Below are positions 44,639 through 55,027 of a stretch of 64,000 nt of DNA, piece after piece. The DNA is from Acidobacteriota bacterium. GTDB lineage: Bacteria > Acidobacteriota > Vicinamibacteria > Vicinamibacterales > UBA2999. A model generated the notes under the pieces. It saw only the letters and a program-made list of their open reading frames with translations. It searched no databases and had not been told where the DNA came from. The number at the start of each line of letters is the position of its first letter. Position 1 is the stretch's first letter. The translations under genes and the position numbers were made by a program. The stretch covers positions 56,520-120,519 of the forward strand of contig JAGNJW010000015.1 of assembly GCA_018000455.1 (NCBI GenBank). Direction: 5' to 3'.

Positions 44639-45412
44639 ATGACCCAGACGCCGCCCGGATTCGATCGCTGGATCGCGGACCTCGAGGCCCGGCACCTGCG
44701 CGACATGACGCCCACGGAAGTGGCGCGGGCCCTGCGGGCGCTCTCCTCGACATACGTCGAACGACGAGCGCGGCTGTCGGGACGCGGCGCCTTCGACACT
44801 GCCGGCAAGCGGTCGGCCTACGCCCTGTATTACGCACCCAGACGCTTTCAGACGATGAGCCACGTCCTGGCGTCGCTGCCGGCGGCCACCGGGCCCCTGA
44901 CCATCGTCGATGTCGGCTGCGGCACCGGCGCGGCGGGCGCCGCGTGGGCCGTCCATGCCGGCGCCGGCGCCACCGTCCACGGCCTCGACGCCCACCCGTG
45001 GGCGATCGAGGAAACCCGCACCACGCTGCAGGCCTTCGGTCTTCGCGGCGACGCGCGGCGGTCGATCCTCGGCGCGACGCGCGGCCGCCAGCCGTGGGCC
45101 GAGGTGCACGGGTCGCCGTCGCGCGCCATCCTCCTCAGCTACACCGTGAACGAACTCTCGGACGACGATCGCCGGGCCCTGCTGCCGGCGCTCGTGGCCG
45201 CGGCCGCGCGCGGCGCCCGTGTGCTCGTGATGGAGCCGCTGTCGCGCAAGACGTCGCCGTGGTGGAACCACTGGGCCGAGGCGTTCATCGGCGAGGGCGG
45301 ACGCGCCGACGAGTGGCGCGTCACGCTCCACCTGGCCGACATCACCAAGCGCCTGGGACGAGCCGCCGGCCTCGACGCGGCCGGCGCGACCGGGCGAACG
45401 CTCTACTTGTGA
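44639..45412 (+). CDS. Rsm22-like class I methyltransferase
   Basis: The 257-residue SAM-dependent methyltransferase has motif I IVDVGCGTGAAG, an acidic residue in HGLDAHPWAI, and SYTVNELSDDDRRALLPALV, a hallmark of the Rsm22 family. YALYYAPRRFQTMSHVL at the N-terminus is also family-like. Rsm22 is linked to small ribosomal subunit assembly. Bacterial members are poorly studied and the target is not shown here. It lies just after tRNA-His on the same strand. Confidence 0.88.
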   Translation: MTQTPPGFDRWIADLEARHLRDMTPTEVARALRALSSTYVERRARLSGRGAFDTAGKRSAYALYYAPRRFQTMSHVLASLPAATGPLTIVDVGCGTGAAGAAWAVHAGAGATVHGLDAHPWAIEETRTTLQAFGLRGDARRSILGATRGRQPWAEVHGSPSRAILLSYTVNELSDDDRRALLPALVAAAARGARVLVMEPLSRKTSPWWNHWAEAFIGEGGRADEWRVTLHLADITKRLGRAAGLDAAGATGRTLYL

Positions 45413-45416
45413 GGGC

Positions 45417-46262
45417 TCACTCGAACGAGCCACGCACGGCGAACACCGAGCGCAGCGCGTTGGCGAATGCGGTGGCAATGATCGAGTAGCCACTCGGGTT
45501 CGGGTGGAGGCCGTCGCCGCCAAGCAGCGCCACCCCGCCATTGGGCCCGCAGTTGTTGCCGAAGACCGGATAGAGGTCCACCACGTGGACGTTCTGGCGC
45601 CCGGCCGCCATCGTGCGAATCGCCGAGTTGAACCCGGTGATCTTGGCGGCGGAGTTCGGCCGCATCTGTCCCGTCATGGGGTCCGTGCTCGCGCAGGTCT
45701 GGAACATCGTGCCGATGAAGACCGTGGTGTTGTGGAGCCGTGCCAGTTCGACCATCTGCTGCAGGGCCGCTACCGTGGCGCCGGTGCTCTGGTCGTTGTT
45801 CAGGTCGTTGATGCCCTCGAGCAGCAGCAGCCCCTGCGGGCGCAGGGCCGCCATCTGCTGAGCGAAGCGTCCGCTCGACACCGCCTGCACGGCCCATTCG
45901 CCGGGCAGGCCTCGGTTCGACACCGTGAAGTCCTGCGACGGAAACGCGCTCTCCAGTTGGTTGTCGACCTGGGTGGGATACTCCGTTCCGGGCACCGGGT
46001 CGAAGAGGAACCCGCCGTCGAATGACGACGTCTCTCCCCAGGTGATGCTGTCGCCAAACGCCATGAACCGCGTGGCCCCGAGCGCGTTGATGGTGCCGAG
46101 CGAGTCACCCGGCGGCGGCACCCCGGCTTGCGGTGCGGCGCCGCGCGAGAGCACCGGGCTCGGCCCGGTCGGCGACGCCGGCGTTTGCGCGCAATACGCC
46201 GACCCGAGGGCCAGCAGCAGGGTGACGGCGATGAGCGGCGAGCGGGAGGCGGCAGTGGGCAT
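45417..46262 (-). CDS. SGNH/GDSL hydrolase, exported lipoprotein-like
   Basis: The 281-residue esterase-type protein has block I MAFGDSITWG (Ser72), an Asn-containing block in GLLLLEGINDLNN and a C-terminal DGLHPNPSGY supplying Asp and His. The N-terminal hydrophobic segment ends in LGSAYCAQT, compatible with lipid attachment. GDSL enzymes hydrolyse esters of lipids, sugars or cell-wall acetyl groups. The particular substrate is unknown. Convergent with the Rsm22-like gene. Confidence 0.92.
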   Translation of the reverse strand: MPTAASRSPLIAVTLLLALGSAYCAQTPASPTGPSPVLSRGAAPQAGVPPPGDSLGTINALGATRFMAFGDSITWGETSSFDGGFLFDPVPGTEYPTQVDNQLESAFPSQDFTVSNRGLPGEWAVQAVSSGRFAQQMAALRPQGLLLLEGINDLNNDQSTGATVAALQQMVELARLHNTTVFIGTMFQTCASTDPMTGQMRPNSAAKITGFNSAIRTMAAGRQNVHVVDLYPVFGNNCGPNGGVALLGGDGLHPNPSGYSIIATAFANALRSVFAVRGSFE

Positions 46263-46328
46263 GGACAGGCAGCCCCGGCAGTTCGGCCGGGCAACTGGTA
46301 GCATACATGGCGAAGGGACTCCTGCCGA

Positions 46329-47045
46329 GTGGCCACCGCCCCCGCCTCCACGCTCGTCGAACGCCGGCTTCGCTACCTGGAACGCCAGCGTGCCCTGCAG
46401 CATCAGGCCGCCGCCCGGGACGCTGGGCCCATTCGGCCCCGCGGCACGGGTTCCTTGAACCGTCACGGGATGCCGCACCTGCCCACCGGCCAGCGCCAGG
46501 TGGCCAACTGGCCCGTGCTCGACCTGGGTGACACGCCCGACGTGCCGCTGGCGGCCTGGCGGCTCGAGGTGAGAGGGCTCTGCGAGCAGCCGCTCGTGCT
46601 GACCTGGAGCGACTTCCTCGCCCTGCCACAGGTCGACGACGAGAGTGATTTCCACTGTGTGACGACCTGGAGCAGGCTCGACAACCACTGGCGGGGCGTG
46701 CGGTTTCGCACGCTCGCGGAGTTGGCCGTACCCGGGCCAGCGGCACACTTCGTGACCTGCACCGGCTACGACCAGATGCCTGGCAGCGAGGTCTCGTACA
46801 CGACGAATCTCGCGCTGGCCCGCGCCGTCGAGGACGACGTGCTGCTCGTGCACACCTGGAATCACCAGCCGCTGCCCCGCGAACACGGCGGCCCGTGCCG
46901 GATGATCACGCCGAAGCTCTATGCGTGGAAGGGCACGAAGTGGATTCGCGCAATCGAGTTCCACGCCGAAGATCGACCCGGCTTCTGGGAAGCCCGCGGT
47001 TACTCCAGCACCGCCGAACCCTGGCTCGACGACCGCTTCGCCTGA
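46329..47045 (+). CDS. Sulfite oxidase-like molybdopterin oxidoreductase (YuiH-type)
   Basis: The 238-residue protein has the single-domain sulfite-oxidase fold. Cys110 in DFHCVTTWSRLDNHW is the expected molybdenum ligand. FVTCTGYDQMPGSEVSYTTNL and GGPCRMITPKLYAWKGTKWI are further family blocks. No signal peptide is seen, unlike MsrP. The start is GTG. The ligD gene begins three bases after its stop. The reaction is unknown, though an oxo-transfer role is likely. Confidence 0.9.
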   Translation: MATAPASTLVERRLRYLERQRALQHQAAARDAGPIRPRGTGSLNRHGMPHLPTGQRQVANWPVLDLGDTPDVPLAAWRLEVRGLCEQPLVLTWSDFLALPQVDDESDFHCVTTWSRLDNHWRGVRFRTLAELAVPGPAAHFVTCTGYDQMPGSEVSYTTNLALARAVEDDVLLVHTWNHQPLPREHGGPCRMITPKLYAWKGTKWIRAIEFHAEDRPGFWEARGYSSTAEPWLDDRFA

Positions 47046-47048
47046 GCC

Positions 47049-49130
47049 GTGTTCCTGGCCCGCGACCTGCGCCCGATGCTCGCCACGTCGCCCGACGCGT
47101 CGCCGTCGCTCGTCGATCCGCGCGCGGTCTACGAACCGAAGTACGACGGCATCCGCGCCATCGTGCTCATCGAGCCGGGCCCGCCGCCGCTCGTGCGGCT
47201 CTGGTCGCGCAACGGCAACGAGAAATCGACCCAGTTCCCGGAGCTGGTCGCCGCGCTCTCGACTTGGGCCGCCGGGCTCGATGGGCCGGTGGTGCTCGAC
47301 GGCGAGATCGTGGCCGTCGACGGCCGCGGCCACGCCGCAGGCTTTCAGCGCCTGCAGGGGCGCATCAACGTCTCGGTACCCGGCTACCGGTCGTCGGCGC
47401 CGTCGCAAACGCCGGAGGAACAGCCGGCCGCCTTCATCGCCTTCGACCTGCTACGAGACGGCGACACCGATCTGCGGGCGCGCCCGCTCACCGAGCGCAG
47501 GGCCGCCCTCGAAGCGCGCTGCCGCGACATGGGCTCGCCGTTGCTTCGTCTCTCGGAGCAGGCGATCGGCGACGGCCGCGACCTCTACGCTCGAGCGGAC
47601 CGCGGCGGCTGGGAAGGCCTCGTGGTGAAGCGGGCGGCGGGCCCCTACCGCGCCGGCAAGCGCAGCCCCGAGTGGCAGAAGCTGAAGATTCAGTTGCAGG
47701 ACGAGTTCGTCGTCGGCGGCTGGACCGAACCACGCGGGGCCCGACGCCACCTCGGCGCCCTCATCCTCGGTACGGCCCGGCCCGACGGGACGCTCGCCTA
47801 CGTGGGCGATGTCGGCACGGGATTCCCCGAAGTGGAGCTCGAGCGCCTGGCGGCGCTCCTCGACACGCTGGCCACCGAGATCTGCCCCTTCGACACGCCG
47901 CCCAAGGCCGTCGGCACGGCGCATTGGGTGACGCCGCGGCTCGTCGCCGTGGTGCGCTACACCGAGATGACCGATGAGGGCCGACTGCGCCATCCCACCT
48001 ATCTCGGGCTTCGCGACGACAAGGCGGCCGGCGCAGTGAAGCTGCCGCAGAGCCGTCGCACGGCCCATCCGCTGCGCACGCGCCAGGCCCCTCCCGTAGT
48101 GGCCACTGCCGCACCGGCACCAGCCAAGGCGCCTCGCAGGCGCCGGCGGGTCGAGGATCCGCTGGCCGCGTGGGCCCCCGACGCCGAGCTCATCGTGGCG
48201 CAACTCGACGACCTGCAGAAGCGGAAGAAGAACGGCAAGATCGCGCTGCCCGACGGAGAGACGCTCGACGTCACCAACCTCGGCAAGGTCTTCTGGCCCA
48301 CTGGCCGCCGCACCAAGGGCGACCTGCTCCGCTACTACACGCGCATCGCGCCACTGCTGCTGCCCGTGATCGCAGGCCGCCCGCTCGTGATGAAGCGGCT
48401 GCCCAACGGTGTCGACGGGCAGTCGTTCTACCAGCACCGGGCGCCGGAACCGGTGCCGGCCGGCGTGCGCGTCGAGACGCTGCCCGACGACGACGTGCCC
48501 GCGCGTCTTGTCGGCGGGTCGCTCACGACGCTGCTCTACATGGCGCAGCTGGCGTCGATCTCGATGGACCCGTTCTTCTCCACGGTTGATGCGCTGCACA
48601 CGCCCGATCAGGTCGCCATCGACCTCGACCCGCAGCCCGGCGCCACCTTCCAGCGGATTCTCGACGTCGCACGTTGGGTGCACGAGATCCTGGAGCGGGT
48701 CGGCATCGCGGCAATCCCGAAGACCTCGGGGTCGGAGGGGCTGCACATCTTCGTGCCGCTCGCGGCCGGCACGCCCTATCAAGCAGGCCTGCTGTTCTGT
48801 CAGATCGTGGCCACCATGGTTGCCACGGCGCATCCGACGGTAGCCACCGTCGAGCGCACGGTCAGCAAGCGCAAGCCGGGCACGATTTACGTGGACTATC
48901 TGCAGAACATCGAAGGCAAGACGCTCGCCTGCGCCTACAGCGCCCGCGCCAGCGCCTTTGCCGGCGTCTCGACGCCACTGACCTGGGCCGAAGTGCATGG
49001 CCACGTGCGGCCGGAGATGTTCACGATCGACACCGTGCTCCCGCGCGTGCGCGAGTTCGGCGATCTCTGGGCCGGCACGAGAAAGCACGAGGGCGCCGAT
49101 CTGCTCGGCGCCCTCGAGAAACTGCGCTAG
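47049..49130 (+). CDS. ligD: DNA ligase D: ligase plus polymerase domains
   Basis: The 693-residue protein has an N-terminal ATP-dependent ligase domain, with nucleophile Lys31 in YEPKYDGIRA and motif DGEIVAVDG, and an OB fold to about residue 330. A basic linker follows, then a C-terminal primase-polymerase domain with PNGVDGQSFYQHRAPE, VAIDLDPQPGATF, SGSEGLHIFVPL and SKRKPGTIYVDYLQN. The 3'-phosphoesterase domain seen in Pseudomonas LigD is absent, and no Ku gene is in the window. LigD seals double-strand breaks in non-homologous end joining. GTG start. Confidence 0.95.
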   Translation: MFLARDLRPMLATSPDASPSLVDPRAVYEPKYDGIRAIVLIEPGPPPLVRLWSRNGNEKSTQFPELVAALSTWAAGLDGPVVLDGEIVAVDGRGHAAGFQRLQGRINVSVPGYRSSAPSQTPEEQPAAFIAFDLLRDGDTDLRARPLTERRAALEARCRDMGSPLLRLSEQAIGDGRDLYARADRGGWEGLVVKRAAGPYRAGKRSPEWQKLKIQLQDEFVVGGWTEPRGARRHLGALILGTARPDGTLAYVGDVGTGFPEVELERLAALLDTLATEICPFDTPPKAVGTAHWVTPRLVAVVRYTEMTDEGRLRHPTYLGLRDDKAAGAVKLPQSRRTAHPLRTRQAPPVVATAAPAPAKAPRRRRRVEDPLAAWAPDAELIVAQLDDLQKRKKNGKIALPDGETLDVTNLGKVFWPTGRRTKGDLLRYYTRIAPLLLPVIAGRPLVMKRLPNGVDGQSFYQHRAPEPVPAGVRVETLPDDDVPARLVGGSLTTLLYMAQLASISMDPFFSTVDALHTPDQVAIDLDPQPGATFQRILDVARWVHEILERVGIAAIPKTSGSEGLHIFVPLAAGTPYQAGLLFCQIVATMVATAHPTVATVERTVSKRKPGTIYVDYLQNIEGKTLACAYSARASAFAGVSTPLTWAEVHGHVRPEMFTIDTVLPRVREFGDLWAGTRKHEGADLLGALEKLR

Positions 49131-49159
49131 TCGGTCCGTGCGGCCGGGGGAGCCGCCTG

Positions 49160-49184
49160 TTCCCTGTTCCCTGCTCCCTGCTCC
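49160..49184. repeat. 7-bp tandem repeat between ligD and TonB receptor genes
   Basis: About 3.6 copies of TTCCCTG/CTCCCTG lie in the 54-bp gap between two convergent stop codons. Confidence 0.75.
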
Positions 49185-51386
49185 TTAGAACTGCACCCGC
49201 AACTCGCCGATCACCTGACGACGCAGGATGTCGCCGAAGATGTGCGACTGGATCTCCTTGTCGAGGAGGTTGTTGAACTTGATGGTGGTCGTGACCTTGT
49301 CGCCACCCCACTTCACACCGAAGGCGCCGTTGACCTGCGTGTAGGCGTCGGTCGAGCCGTGGAAGCGACTGTCGAGCACGTCCTGCCAGAACGCTGAGTC
49401 CTGATAGCTGACGTTCATGTTGCCGAGGAACATGCCCTGGCTGAAGCTGAAGCCGGCGTTGAAGCGGTTGGTCGGGGGCAGGTTCACTTCCGAGATGTCG
49501 AAATCCGGATCCGGTGTGAATTGATAGGAGTAATTCGCAAAGACGTTGAGCGCGCGGTTGACCGCCGCATCGACGCCGAGTTCGACGCCCTTGTCCACCA
49601 CCGAGCCGAGATTGCGATAGCTGAACTCCGACGGCAGGCCACCGTTCGTGCACTCGACCCGGCCGACGCACGACGGCGGCAGCACTTCGAGGATGCCGAG
49701 CGCGGTGGCGGGGCCGACCACGGCGAGCTTGCTCACCCAGCCCGGCGGCGGGTTGGCCGCACGGTAGCGCCCGACCTGCGTGAAGAAGATGTCGTCCTTC
49801 GATTTGTTGTAGTAGAAGGCCGCCGTCACCGTCGCACGCTTGGCGAGGTAGCCGGTGTAGGCCACTTCGAACGCGTCGACCTGCTGCTCGACGAGGCTCT
49901 CGTTGCCGTTGGCCTGCACCGGGAAGTTGTAGACCGGACCGCCCGGCAGGAACGGAATGACCGGCGCGAGGTTCGGAATGGCGCGCAGGTCGAGCTGGTT
50001 GACGATCCCGACCTCGAGGAAGTTGTTGATGAGCGACGGCGCGCGAAACGCGCGGTTGAACGAGAAACGAAGCGACTGGTCGGCGGTAGGCTTGACGATC
50101 ACCGCCGTGCGCGGCGAGAAGTTCGGCTTGTCGAGCACGCTGAACCTGTCGAGGCGGGCGCCGACCACCCAGCGCAGGTAGTCGTTGATGAAGATCTCGT
50201 CCTGCACATAGGCGCCGCCTTCCGAGCGGCTGTCGCCGCGAGGCGCCAGCGACAGGTCGAAGCTGTTGTAGCGGGCGTTGCCGCCGAAGCTGATGACCTG
50301 GCGCGTGCCAATCGAGATGACGTTGCCGTACTCGGCGTCGAACGTCCTGGTATTGAAGAGAAACGGAATCGGCTGGCCGTCGGCGCCGAACGAGAGCAGC
50401 GCGTTGGCGTCGCCATCCAGGATGTTGGTGAACACGCTGAACTTCTGCGCGCCCTTGGTCCACTTGGCCGAGCCGTAGGCCAGCTTGGTGCCGCGGTTCA
50501 TGTCGAAGGGGCCGATGCCGGTATGGATGATGCCCTCGGTGCCGGCGAACCCACCGGCGAACGACAGGCGGTAGGCGCCCTCGGGCGCGTCGTAGTCGAC
50601 GCGCGCATCGAGCTTCGGCTGACGGGTGCCGCTGTTGGCGAAGAACGGATACGGCGTCTGCTGGGGGTTGTTGATCAGGCCCTGTGGGCGCGGCAGCGCG
50701 TCTTGCGCCAAGGCGCCGGCCGAGATTTTGTAGGCCCAGCGGTCGTTCACGGCAGCGGCGTGCGTGCCGTTGAAATACCAGAGCGAGCCGTTGCCGCGGC
50801 CGTTGTCGTTGACGTCACGGCCGAAGCTGCCCACGCCCATCGTGAAGCTCGTGCCGGCCATCTCGCGGGGCGTCTTGGTGATGAAGTTGACGACGCCCGA
50901 GAGCGCATTGGCCCCCCACACGGCTGAGGCCGGGCCGCGGATGACTTCGATCTGGCGGATCTCGTTGGGATTCACCGGCAGGAAGTCCCAGGCGACGAAG
51001 CCGAAGAAGTCGAGGTAGAGGCTGCGGCCGTCGATGAGCGCCAGTTGTGACGTCGAGAGCGTGGAGGTGGCGCCGCGCATGTTGATGTTGAAGTCACGCG
51101 CCGAGGTCTGCGTGATGTTCATCCCGGGCACCGAGCGCAGCAGCTCCGCGTAGTTGGTAGCCGGAGAGCTCTGGATAACATCGCTCGACACGACGCTCAC
51201 GGTGGCCGGGGCGTTGACGAGCTGCTGCTCGATCTTGGACGCGGTGACGACCACGGCCTCGGTGTAGATGGGGGGCTGCTCGGCCTCGCCGGGCGGCGGT
51301 GTCGGCGGCTGAGCCGGCGCCTGCGCACTCAGGGCAGCAGTCATCGTCAGCGTCAGTGCCACAATCGAAGCGCACACTGTCTTCAC
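49185..51386 (-). CDS. TonB-dependent outer-membrane receptor
   Basis: The 733-residue protein has a signal peptide and a TonB-box-like region before EAVVVTASKIEQQ. The plug domain includes YAELLRSVPGMNITQTSARDFNINMRG and PNEIRQIEVIRGPASAVWGANALSGVVNFITKTP. The beta-barrel has a final strand ending IGELRVQF. It takes up a siderophore, cobalamin or saccharide with energy from TonB-ExbBD. The ligand is not inferable. The GTG at 51386 follows GGAGG and gives a complete signal peptide. The closest visible type is CirA/BtuB-like. Confidence 0.93.
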   Translation of the reverse strand: MKTVCASIVALTLTMTAALSAQAPAQPPTPPPGEAEQPPIYTEAVVVTASKIEQQLVNAPATVSVVSSDVIQSSPATNYAELLRSVPGMNITQTSARDFNINMRGATSTLSTSQLALIDGRSLYLDFFGFVAWDFLPVNPNEIRQIEVIRGPASAVWGANALSGVVNFITKTPREMAGTSFTMGVGSFGRDVNDNGRGNGSLWYFNGTHAAAVNDRWAYKISAGALAQDALPRPQGLINNPQQTPYPFFANSGTRQPKLDARVDYDAPEGAYRLSFAGGFAGTEGIIHTGIGPFDMNRGTKLAYGSAKWTKGAQKFSVFTNILDGDANALLSFGADGQPIPFLFNTRTFDAEYGNVISIGTRQVISFGGNARYNSFDLSLAPRGDSRSEGGAYVQDEIFINDYLRWVVGARLDRFSVLDKPNFSPRTAVIVKPTADQSLRFSFNRAFRAPSLINNFLEVGIVNQLDLRAIPNLAPVIPFLPGGPVYNFPVQANGNESLVEQQVDAFEVAYTGYLAKRATVTAAFYYNKSKDDIFFTQVGRYRAANPPPGWVSKLAVVGPATALGILEVLPPSCVGRVECTNGGLPSEFSYRNLGSVVDKGVELGVDAAVNRALNVFANYSYQFTPDPDFDISEVNLPPTNRFNAGFSFSQGMFLGNMNVSYQDSAFWQDVLDSRFHGSTDAYTQVNGAFGVKWGGDKVTTTIKFNNLLDKEIQSHIFGDILRRQVIGELRVQF

Positions 51387-51555
51387 GGGAACCTCCAAAC
51401 CGGGGGGAACGGACGTGCTCCGTGCAACGCCCCGACGACGATCCGGCATTGTAGCGGACCTCGGAGGCGCCGCCGCGGGCGGCTGCACGCTCCGGCGCGT
51501 CGCGGCACCCAAAGCTGTCGCGACCGCCCCAGGTAGCCGGACCGCGGCCTGCGAC

Positions 51556-52518
51556 TCAGGCGGCCGTCTGCGCCGTGGCTGCCCAGGCTTCGAGGGCCCG
51601 GGCGTCCTGGTCGAAGCGGCGGATGCCGTCGCTCAACTTCTCGACGGCCATGGCGTCCTGGTTGTGGAGCCAGCGGTAGGCCTTCTCATCCAGGTGAATG
51701 CGCGCCTCCCCCTCACGCGCGGCCATCGCCGGCGTCAGCGCCGGCTCGAGATCGCCTGGCGTCGCCGCCAGTGCGGCGAGCAGGTCGGGACTGATGGTGA
51801 GCAGGTCGCTCCCCGCCAGCTGCGTGATTTGCTCGACGCGGCGGAAGCTTGCGCCCATCACCTGGGTCTGGTAGCCGTGCTTCTTGAAGTAGGCGTAGAT
51901 CCGCCGCACCGACTCGACGCCCGGGTCGGCGTCGACCGGAATCTCCGCCCCGGCCGCCTTCCGGTAGTAGTCGTAGATGCGGCCGACGAACGGCGAAATC
52001 AGCGTGACGCCGGCTTCGGCGCATGCTACCGCCTGCGCGAAGCTGAAGAGCAGCGTGAGGTTGCAGTGGATGCCTTCGCGCTCGAGCACCTCGGCGGCAC
52101 GGATACCCTCCCAGGTGCTGCCGAGTTTGATGAGCACGCGATCCGGCGACACGCCCGCATCTCCGTAGAGTGCGATGAGCTCCCGCGCCTTGGCCATGCT
52201 GGCCTCGGTGTCGAAGCTGTAGCGTGCATCGACCTCGGTTGAGACCCGGCCGGGCACGATTTTGAGGATCTCGCAGCCGAAGGCCACCCCCAGCCGATCC
52301 ATGAAGGCCTCGGTGCGCGCGGCGCCGTTCCTGCCGCTGGCCGCCGCGGCTTCGAGCGCGCCGTCGACGAGGGAACGATAGGCCGGCTGCTGCGCCGCCT
52401 TGAGCAGGAGCGAGGGATTGGTGGTGGCATCCTGCGGCCGATGCTGCCGGATGGCGTCGATGTCGCCGGTGTCGGCAACGACGATGGTGTGGCGCTTGAG
52501 CGAGTCGAGCAGGGACAT
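51556..52518 (-). CDS. tal: Transaldolase
   Basis: The 320-residue enzyme of the pentose phosphate pathway transfers a dihydroxyacetone unit between sugar phosphates. The TIM-barrel family signature is [13 protein letters not shown], the Schiff-base Lys131 falls in [13 protein letters not shown], and [18 protein letters not shown] and [11 protein letters not shown] are conserved. Length matches E. coli TalB type. It is divergent from pgi, so two interconnected sugar-phosphate enzymes share an intergenic region. TAAGAT lies six bases before its ATG. Confidence 0.96.
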   Translation of the reverse strand: MSLLDSLKRHTIVVADTGDIDAIRQHRPQDATTNPSLLLKAAQQPAYRSLVDGALEAAAASGRNGAARTEAFMDRLGVAFGCEILKIVPGRVSTEVDARYSFDTEASMAKARELIALYGDAGVSPDRVLIKLGSTWEGIRAAEVLEREGIHCNLTLLFSFAQAVACAEAGVTLISPFVGRIYDYYRKAAGAEIPVDADPGVESVRRIYAYFKKHGYQTQVMGASFRRVEQITQLAGSDLLTISPDLLAALAATPGDLEPALTPAMAAREGEARIHLDEKAYRWLHNQDAMAVEKLSDGIRRFDQDARALEAWAATAQTAA

Positions 52519-52524
52519 GACGGC

Positions 52525-52530
52525 ATCTTA
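52525..52530 (-). promoter_or_regulatory. -10 hexamer of a probably leaderless tal mRNA
   Basis: TAAGAT on the minus strand, six bases before the ATG. No ribosome-binding site. Confidence 0.4.
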
Positions 52531-52577
52531 GCGGGGCTCGGGCCCGGGGGCTAGGGGTTCGGCGCCCGCGCCACGGG

Positions 52578-52583
52578 TAGACT
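52578..52583 (+). promoter_or_regulatory. -10 hexamer of a probably leaderless pgi mRNA
   Basis: TAGACT, seven bases before the ATG at 52591. No ribosome-binding site. Confidence 0.4.
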
Positions 52584-52590
52584 TACGCTC

Positions 52591-54231
52591 ATGAGTCTTC
52601 GTTCACTCGATATCTGGTCACAGCTGGAGGCACACCGCGACCGGCTGCGCGACGTGCCGGTGCGGCAGCTCTTCAGCGAGGATCCAGGGCGATTCGCCCG
52701 CTTCTCGCTTCGTCTCGACGACTTGCTCGTCGACTACTCGAAGCAGAAAGTCACCGCCGAGACGATGACGTTGCTCGGGGAGCTGGCGAGGGCCACGGCG
52801 GTCGAGGCGACGCGCGACCGTATGTTCGCCGGCGACATCATCAACACGACCGAAGGCCGCGCCGTGCTGCACGTGGCCTTGCGCCGGACCACGCCCGGAG
52901 CCGTGCTCGTGGACGGCCGCGACGTGATGCCGGAGGTGGCGGCAGCCCGCGCCCATGTGGCGCAATGCGCCGGCGATGTCCGTGCCGGACGCTGGACCGG
53001 CGCCACGGGCGCGCGCATCACCGACGTCGTGAACATCGGCATCGGTGGATCAGACCTGGGCCCGGCGATGGTGGTGGAGGCGCTCACGCCGTACGGCCGC
53101 GAGGGGCCACGCCTGCACTTCGTCTCGAACGTCGATGGCGCGCACCTCGACGAGACGCTCCGGCTCGTCGCGCCGGCCACGACGCTGTTCGTCGTGGCGT
53201 CGAAAACCTTCACCACGCAGGAAACGATGGCCAACGCCCGGTCGGCGAGGGCGTGGCTGGTGGCGGCGCTGGGCGACGCGGCGGTGGCACGCCATTTCGT
53301 GGCCGTCTCGACCAATGCCGCGGCGGTCGGGGAGTTCGGGATCGGCGCATCGAACATGTTCACCTTCTGGGACTGGGTCGGGGGCCGCTATTCCCTGTGG
53401 TCGTCGATCGGACTCCCGATTGCTCTCGCCATCGGGCCCGATGGCTTCGACGCCCTCCTGGCCGGCGCCGACGAGATGGATCGGCACTTCCAGACGGCGC
53501 CGGCGGCGACGAACCTGCCGATGGTGCTGGGCCTCATCGGCATCTGGAACACGAACTTCTTGGGCGCTGACACCCACGCCGTCCTGCCCTACGACCAATA
53601 CCTGCGACGCCTGCCGGCCTTCTTGCAGCAGCTCGACATGGAGAGCAACGGCAAGGGCGTGACGCGGGAGGGCGCGGCGGTGGACGTCGGGACGGGGCCG
53701 ATCGTCTGGGGTGAGCCCGGCACCAACGGGCAGCACGCGTTCTACCAGCTGCTGCACCAGGGCCCGAGACTCGTGTCTGCGGATTTCCTCGCCGCAGCCG
53801 AGCCCGCTCACGGCCTACCGGCGCACCACCCGATGCTGCTCTCGAATTTCTTCGCGCAAACCGAAGCGCTCATGCGCGGTCAGACGCTCGACGAGGCGCG
53901 CACCGACCTGGCCGCCTCCGGACTCGCCGCCGACGCGGTCAGTCGGCTGGCGCCGCACAAGGTGTTTCCCGGCAGCCGGCCCACCACCAGCATGCTCTAC
54001 CACCGGCTCGATCCACGAACGCTCGGTCGTCTGCTCGCGCTCTACGAACACAAGGTCTTCGTGATGGGCGCGGTGTGGGGCATCAACTCATTCGACCAGT
54101 GGGGTGTCGAACTCGGCAAGGTGCTGGCGAACCGAATCCTGCCGGAGCTCGATGCGCCAGCCGATGCCACCGGCCACGACAGCTCGACCAATGGCCTCAT
54201 CAATCACGCCCGACGGCTGCGCGAGCGTTGA
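52591..54231 (+). CDS. pgi: Glucose-6-phosphate isomerase
   Basis: The 546-residue enzyme interconverts glucose-6-phosphate and fructose-6-phosphate. Conserved blocks are [57 protein letters not shown] and [18 protein letters not shown] sequence ([17 protein letters not shown]). The catalytic Glu lies in the MESNGKG block. Length fits the long bacterial/eukaryotic type. Divergent from tal. A tRNA-Arg gene follows. Confidence 0.97.
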   Translation: MSLRSLDIWSQLEAHRDRLRDVPVRQLFSEDPGRFARFSLRLDDLLVDYSKQKVTAETMTLLGELARATAVEATRDRMFAGDIINTTEGRAVLHVALRRTTPGAVLVDGRDVMPEVAAARAHVAQCAGDVRAGRWTGATGARITDVVNIGIGGSDLGPAMVVEALTPYGREGPRLHFVSNVDGAHLDETLRLVAPATTLFVVASKTFTTQETMANARSARAWLVAALGDAAVARHFVAVSTNAAAVGEFGIGASNMFTFWDWVGGRYSLWSSIGLPIALAIGPDGFDALLAGADEMDRHFQTAPAATNLPMVLGLIGIWNTNFLGADTHAVLPYDQYLRRLPAFLQQLDMESNGKGVTREGAAVDVGTGPIVWGEPGTNGQHAFYQLLHQGPRLVSADFLAAAEPAHGLPAHHPMLLSNFFAQTEALMRGQTLDEARTDLAASGLAADAVSRLAPHKVFPGSRPTTSMLYHRLDPRTLGRLLALYEHKVFVMGAVWGINSFDQWGVELGKVLANRILPELDAPADATGHDSSTNGLINHARRLRER

Positions 54232-54276
54232 CGACGGTCGGTGGGGTCTGGCGTGGCGCGAGAGCGTCGCAGAAGC

Positions 54277-54353
<77 letters not shown>

Positions 54354-54559
54354 GAATCACGCGAAGCGCGGTGGACCAGACGCCACCGGCCCGCGTGCGC
54401 GGAACGAACAGTGTAGTCGAACCGCCGCCGGGCGACAACGGCCGCGGCGAGATCGATCCGAACCCGCCAACACGCCAGGCCTCACGGCGCCGTCAGGAGT
54501 GGTCCGGCGCGGGCCTGCCCGGGCGATTGTCCGGAGCGACGCCACGGTGAAGTGAAGGC

Positions 54560-54778
54560 ATGGCCGGCCGCACCCGCACGAAACCCTTGGTCGAGTTCTT
54601 CCACACCGAAGCGGTCGGCGGCAACGTGCTGCTCTTGGCGGCGCTCACCGCGCGGATGCGGGTCAACGACGTCGTGATGGCGATCTTCGTTCTGCTCGTG
54701 GGCCTGGAGACCACGCGCGAAGTGCGGGTCGGGGTGCTCGCTCCCGTCGCCCCCGGCGACCTGCGCCCAAGGAAGTGA
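54560..54778 (+). pseudogene. Deleted nhaA-like Na+/H+ antiporter remnant
   Basis: The 72-residue frame has the NhaA N-terminus LVEFFHTEAVGGNVLLLAAL fused to the later block VNDVVMAIFVLLVGLETTREVRVG (normally NDGLMAIFFLLVGLEIKRE). Roughly 50 residues between them and about 300 residues after them are missing. Full NhaA has about 390 residues and 12 helices. The product cannot be functional. Confidence 0.85.
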
Positions 54779-54872
54779 CGACAGCAGGCATCACGATCGT
54801 TCGACGGTGACCACGCTACCGAACGCGGCGACTGGCACGATGCCGCCAGGCGCGGCCAATCACCAAGGCCTC

Positions 54873-55027
54873 ATGACCCTCGCACCGGGACTCTCGCGCG
54901 TGCATCAGATCGCCCTGCCCGTGCGACGCTGGCCGATCGCGGGGGATGACTGGCGGCGTTCACGGACACCGAGGGCAGCCCCCTGGCGCTGATGTCGGAG
55001 CCACGGCCATCGCAGGCCGCCGGCTAG
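54873..55027 (+). pseudogene. Deleted VOC-family gene remnant
   Basis: The start LSRVHQIALPVR is the N-terminus of a glyoxalase-like VOC protein. After the loss of about 80 codons and a frame change, the C-terminal FTDTEGSPLALMSE continues to a TAG at 55025-55027. It overlaps the stop of the convergent aminotransferase gene. Confidence 0.75.

Noticed and set aside
47451..49088. Minus-strand frame opposite ligD
   Set aside because: Antisense to well-conserved ligase and polymerase motifs. The composition is typical of shadow frames in GC-rich DNA.
49521..50927. Plus-strand frame opposite the TonB receptor
   Set aside because: Antisense shadow. The receptor frame has clear plug-domain motifs and the opposite frame has none.
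54807..54872. Upstream start of the VOC remnant frame
   Set aside because: Similarity to VOC proteins begins only after 54873. The earlier part is low-complexity.
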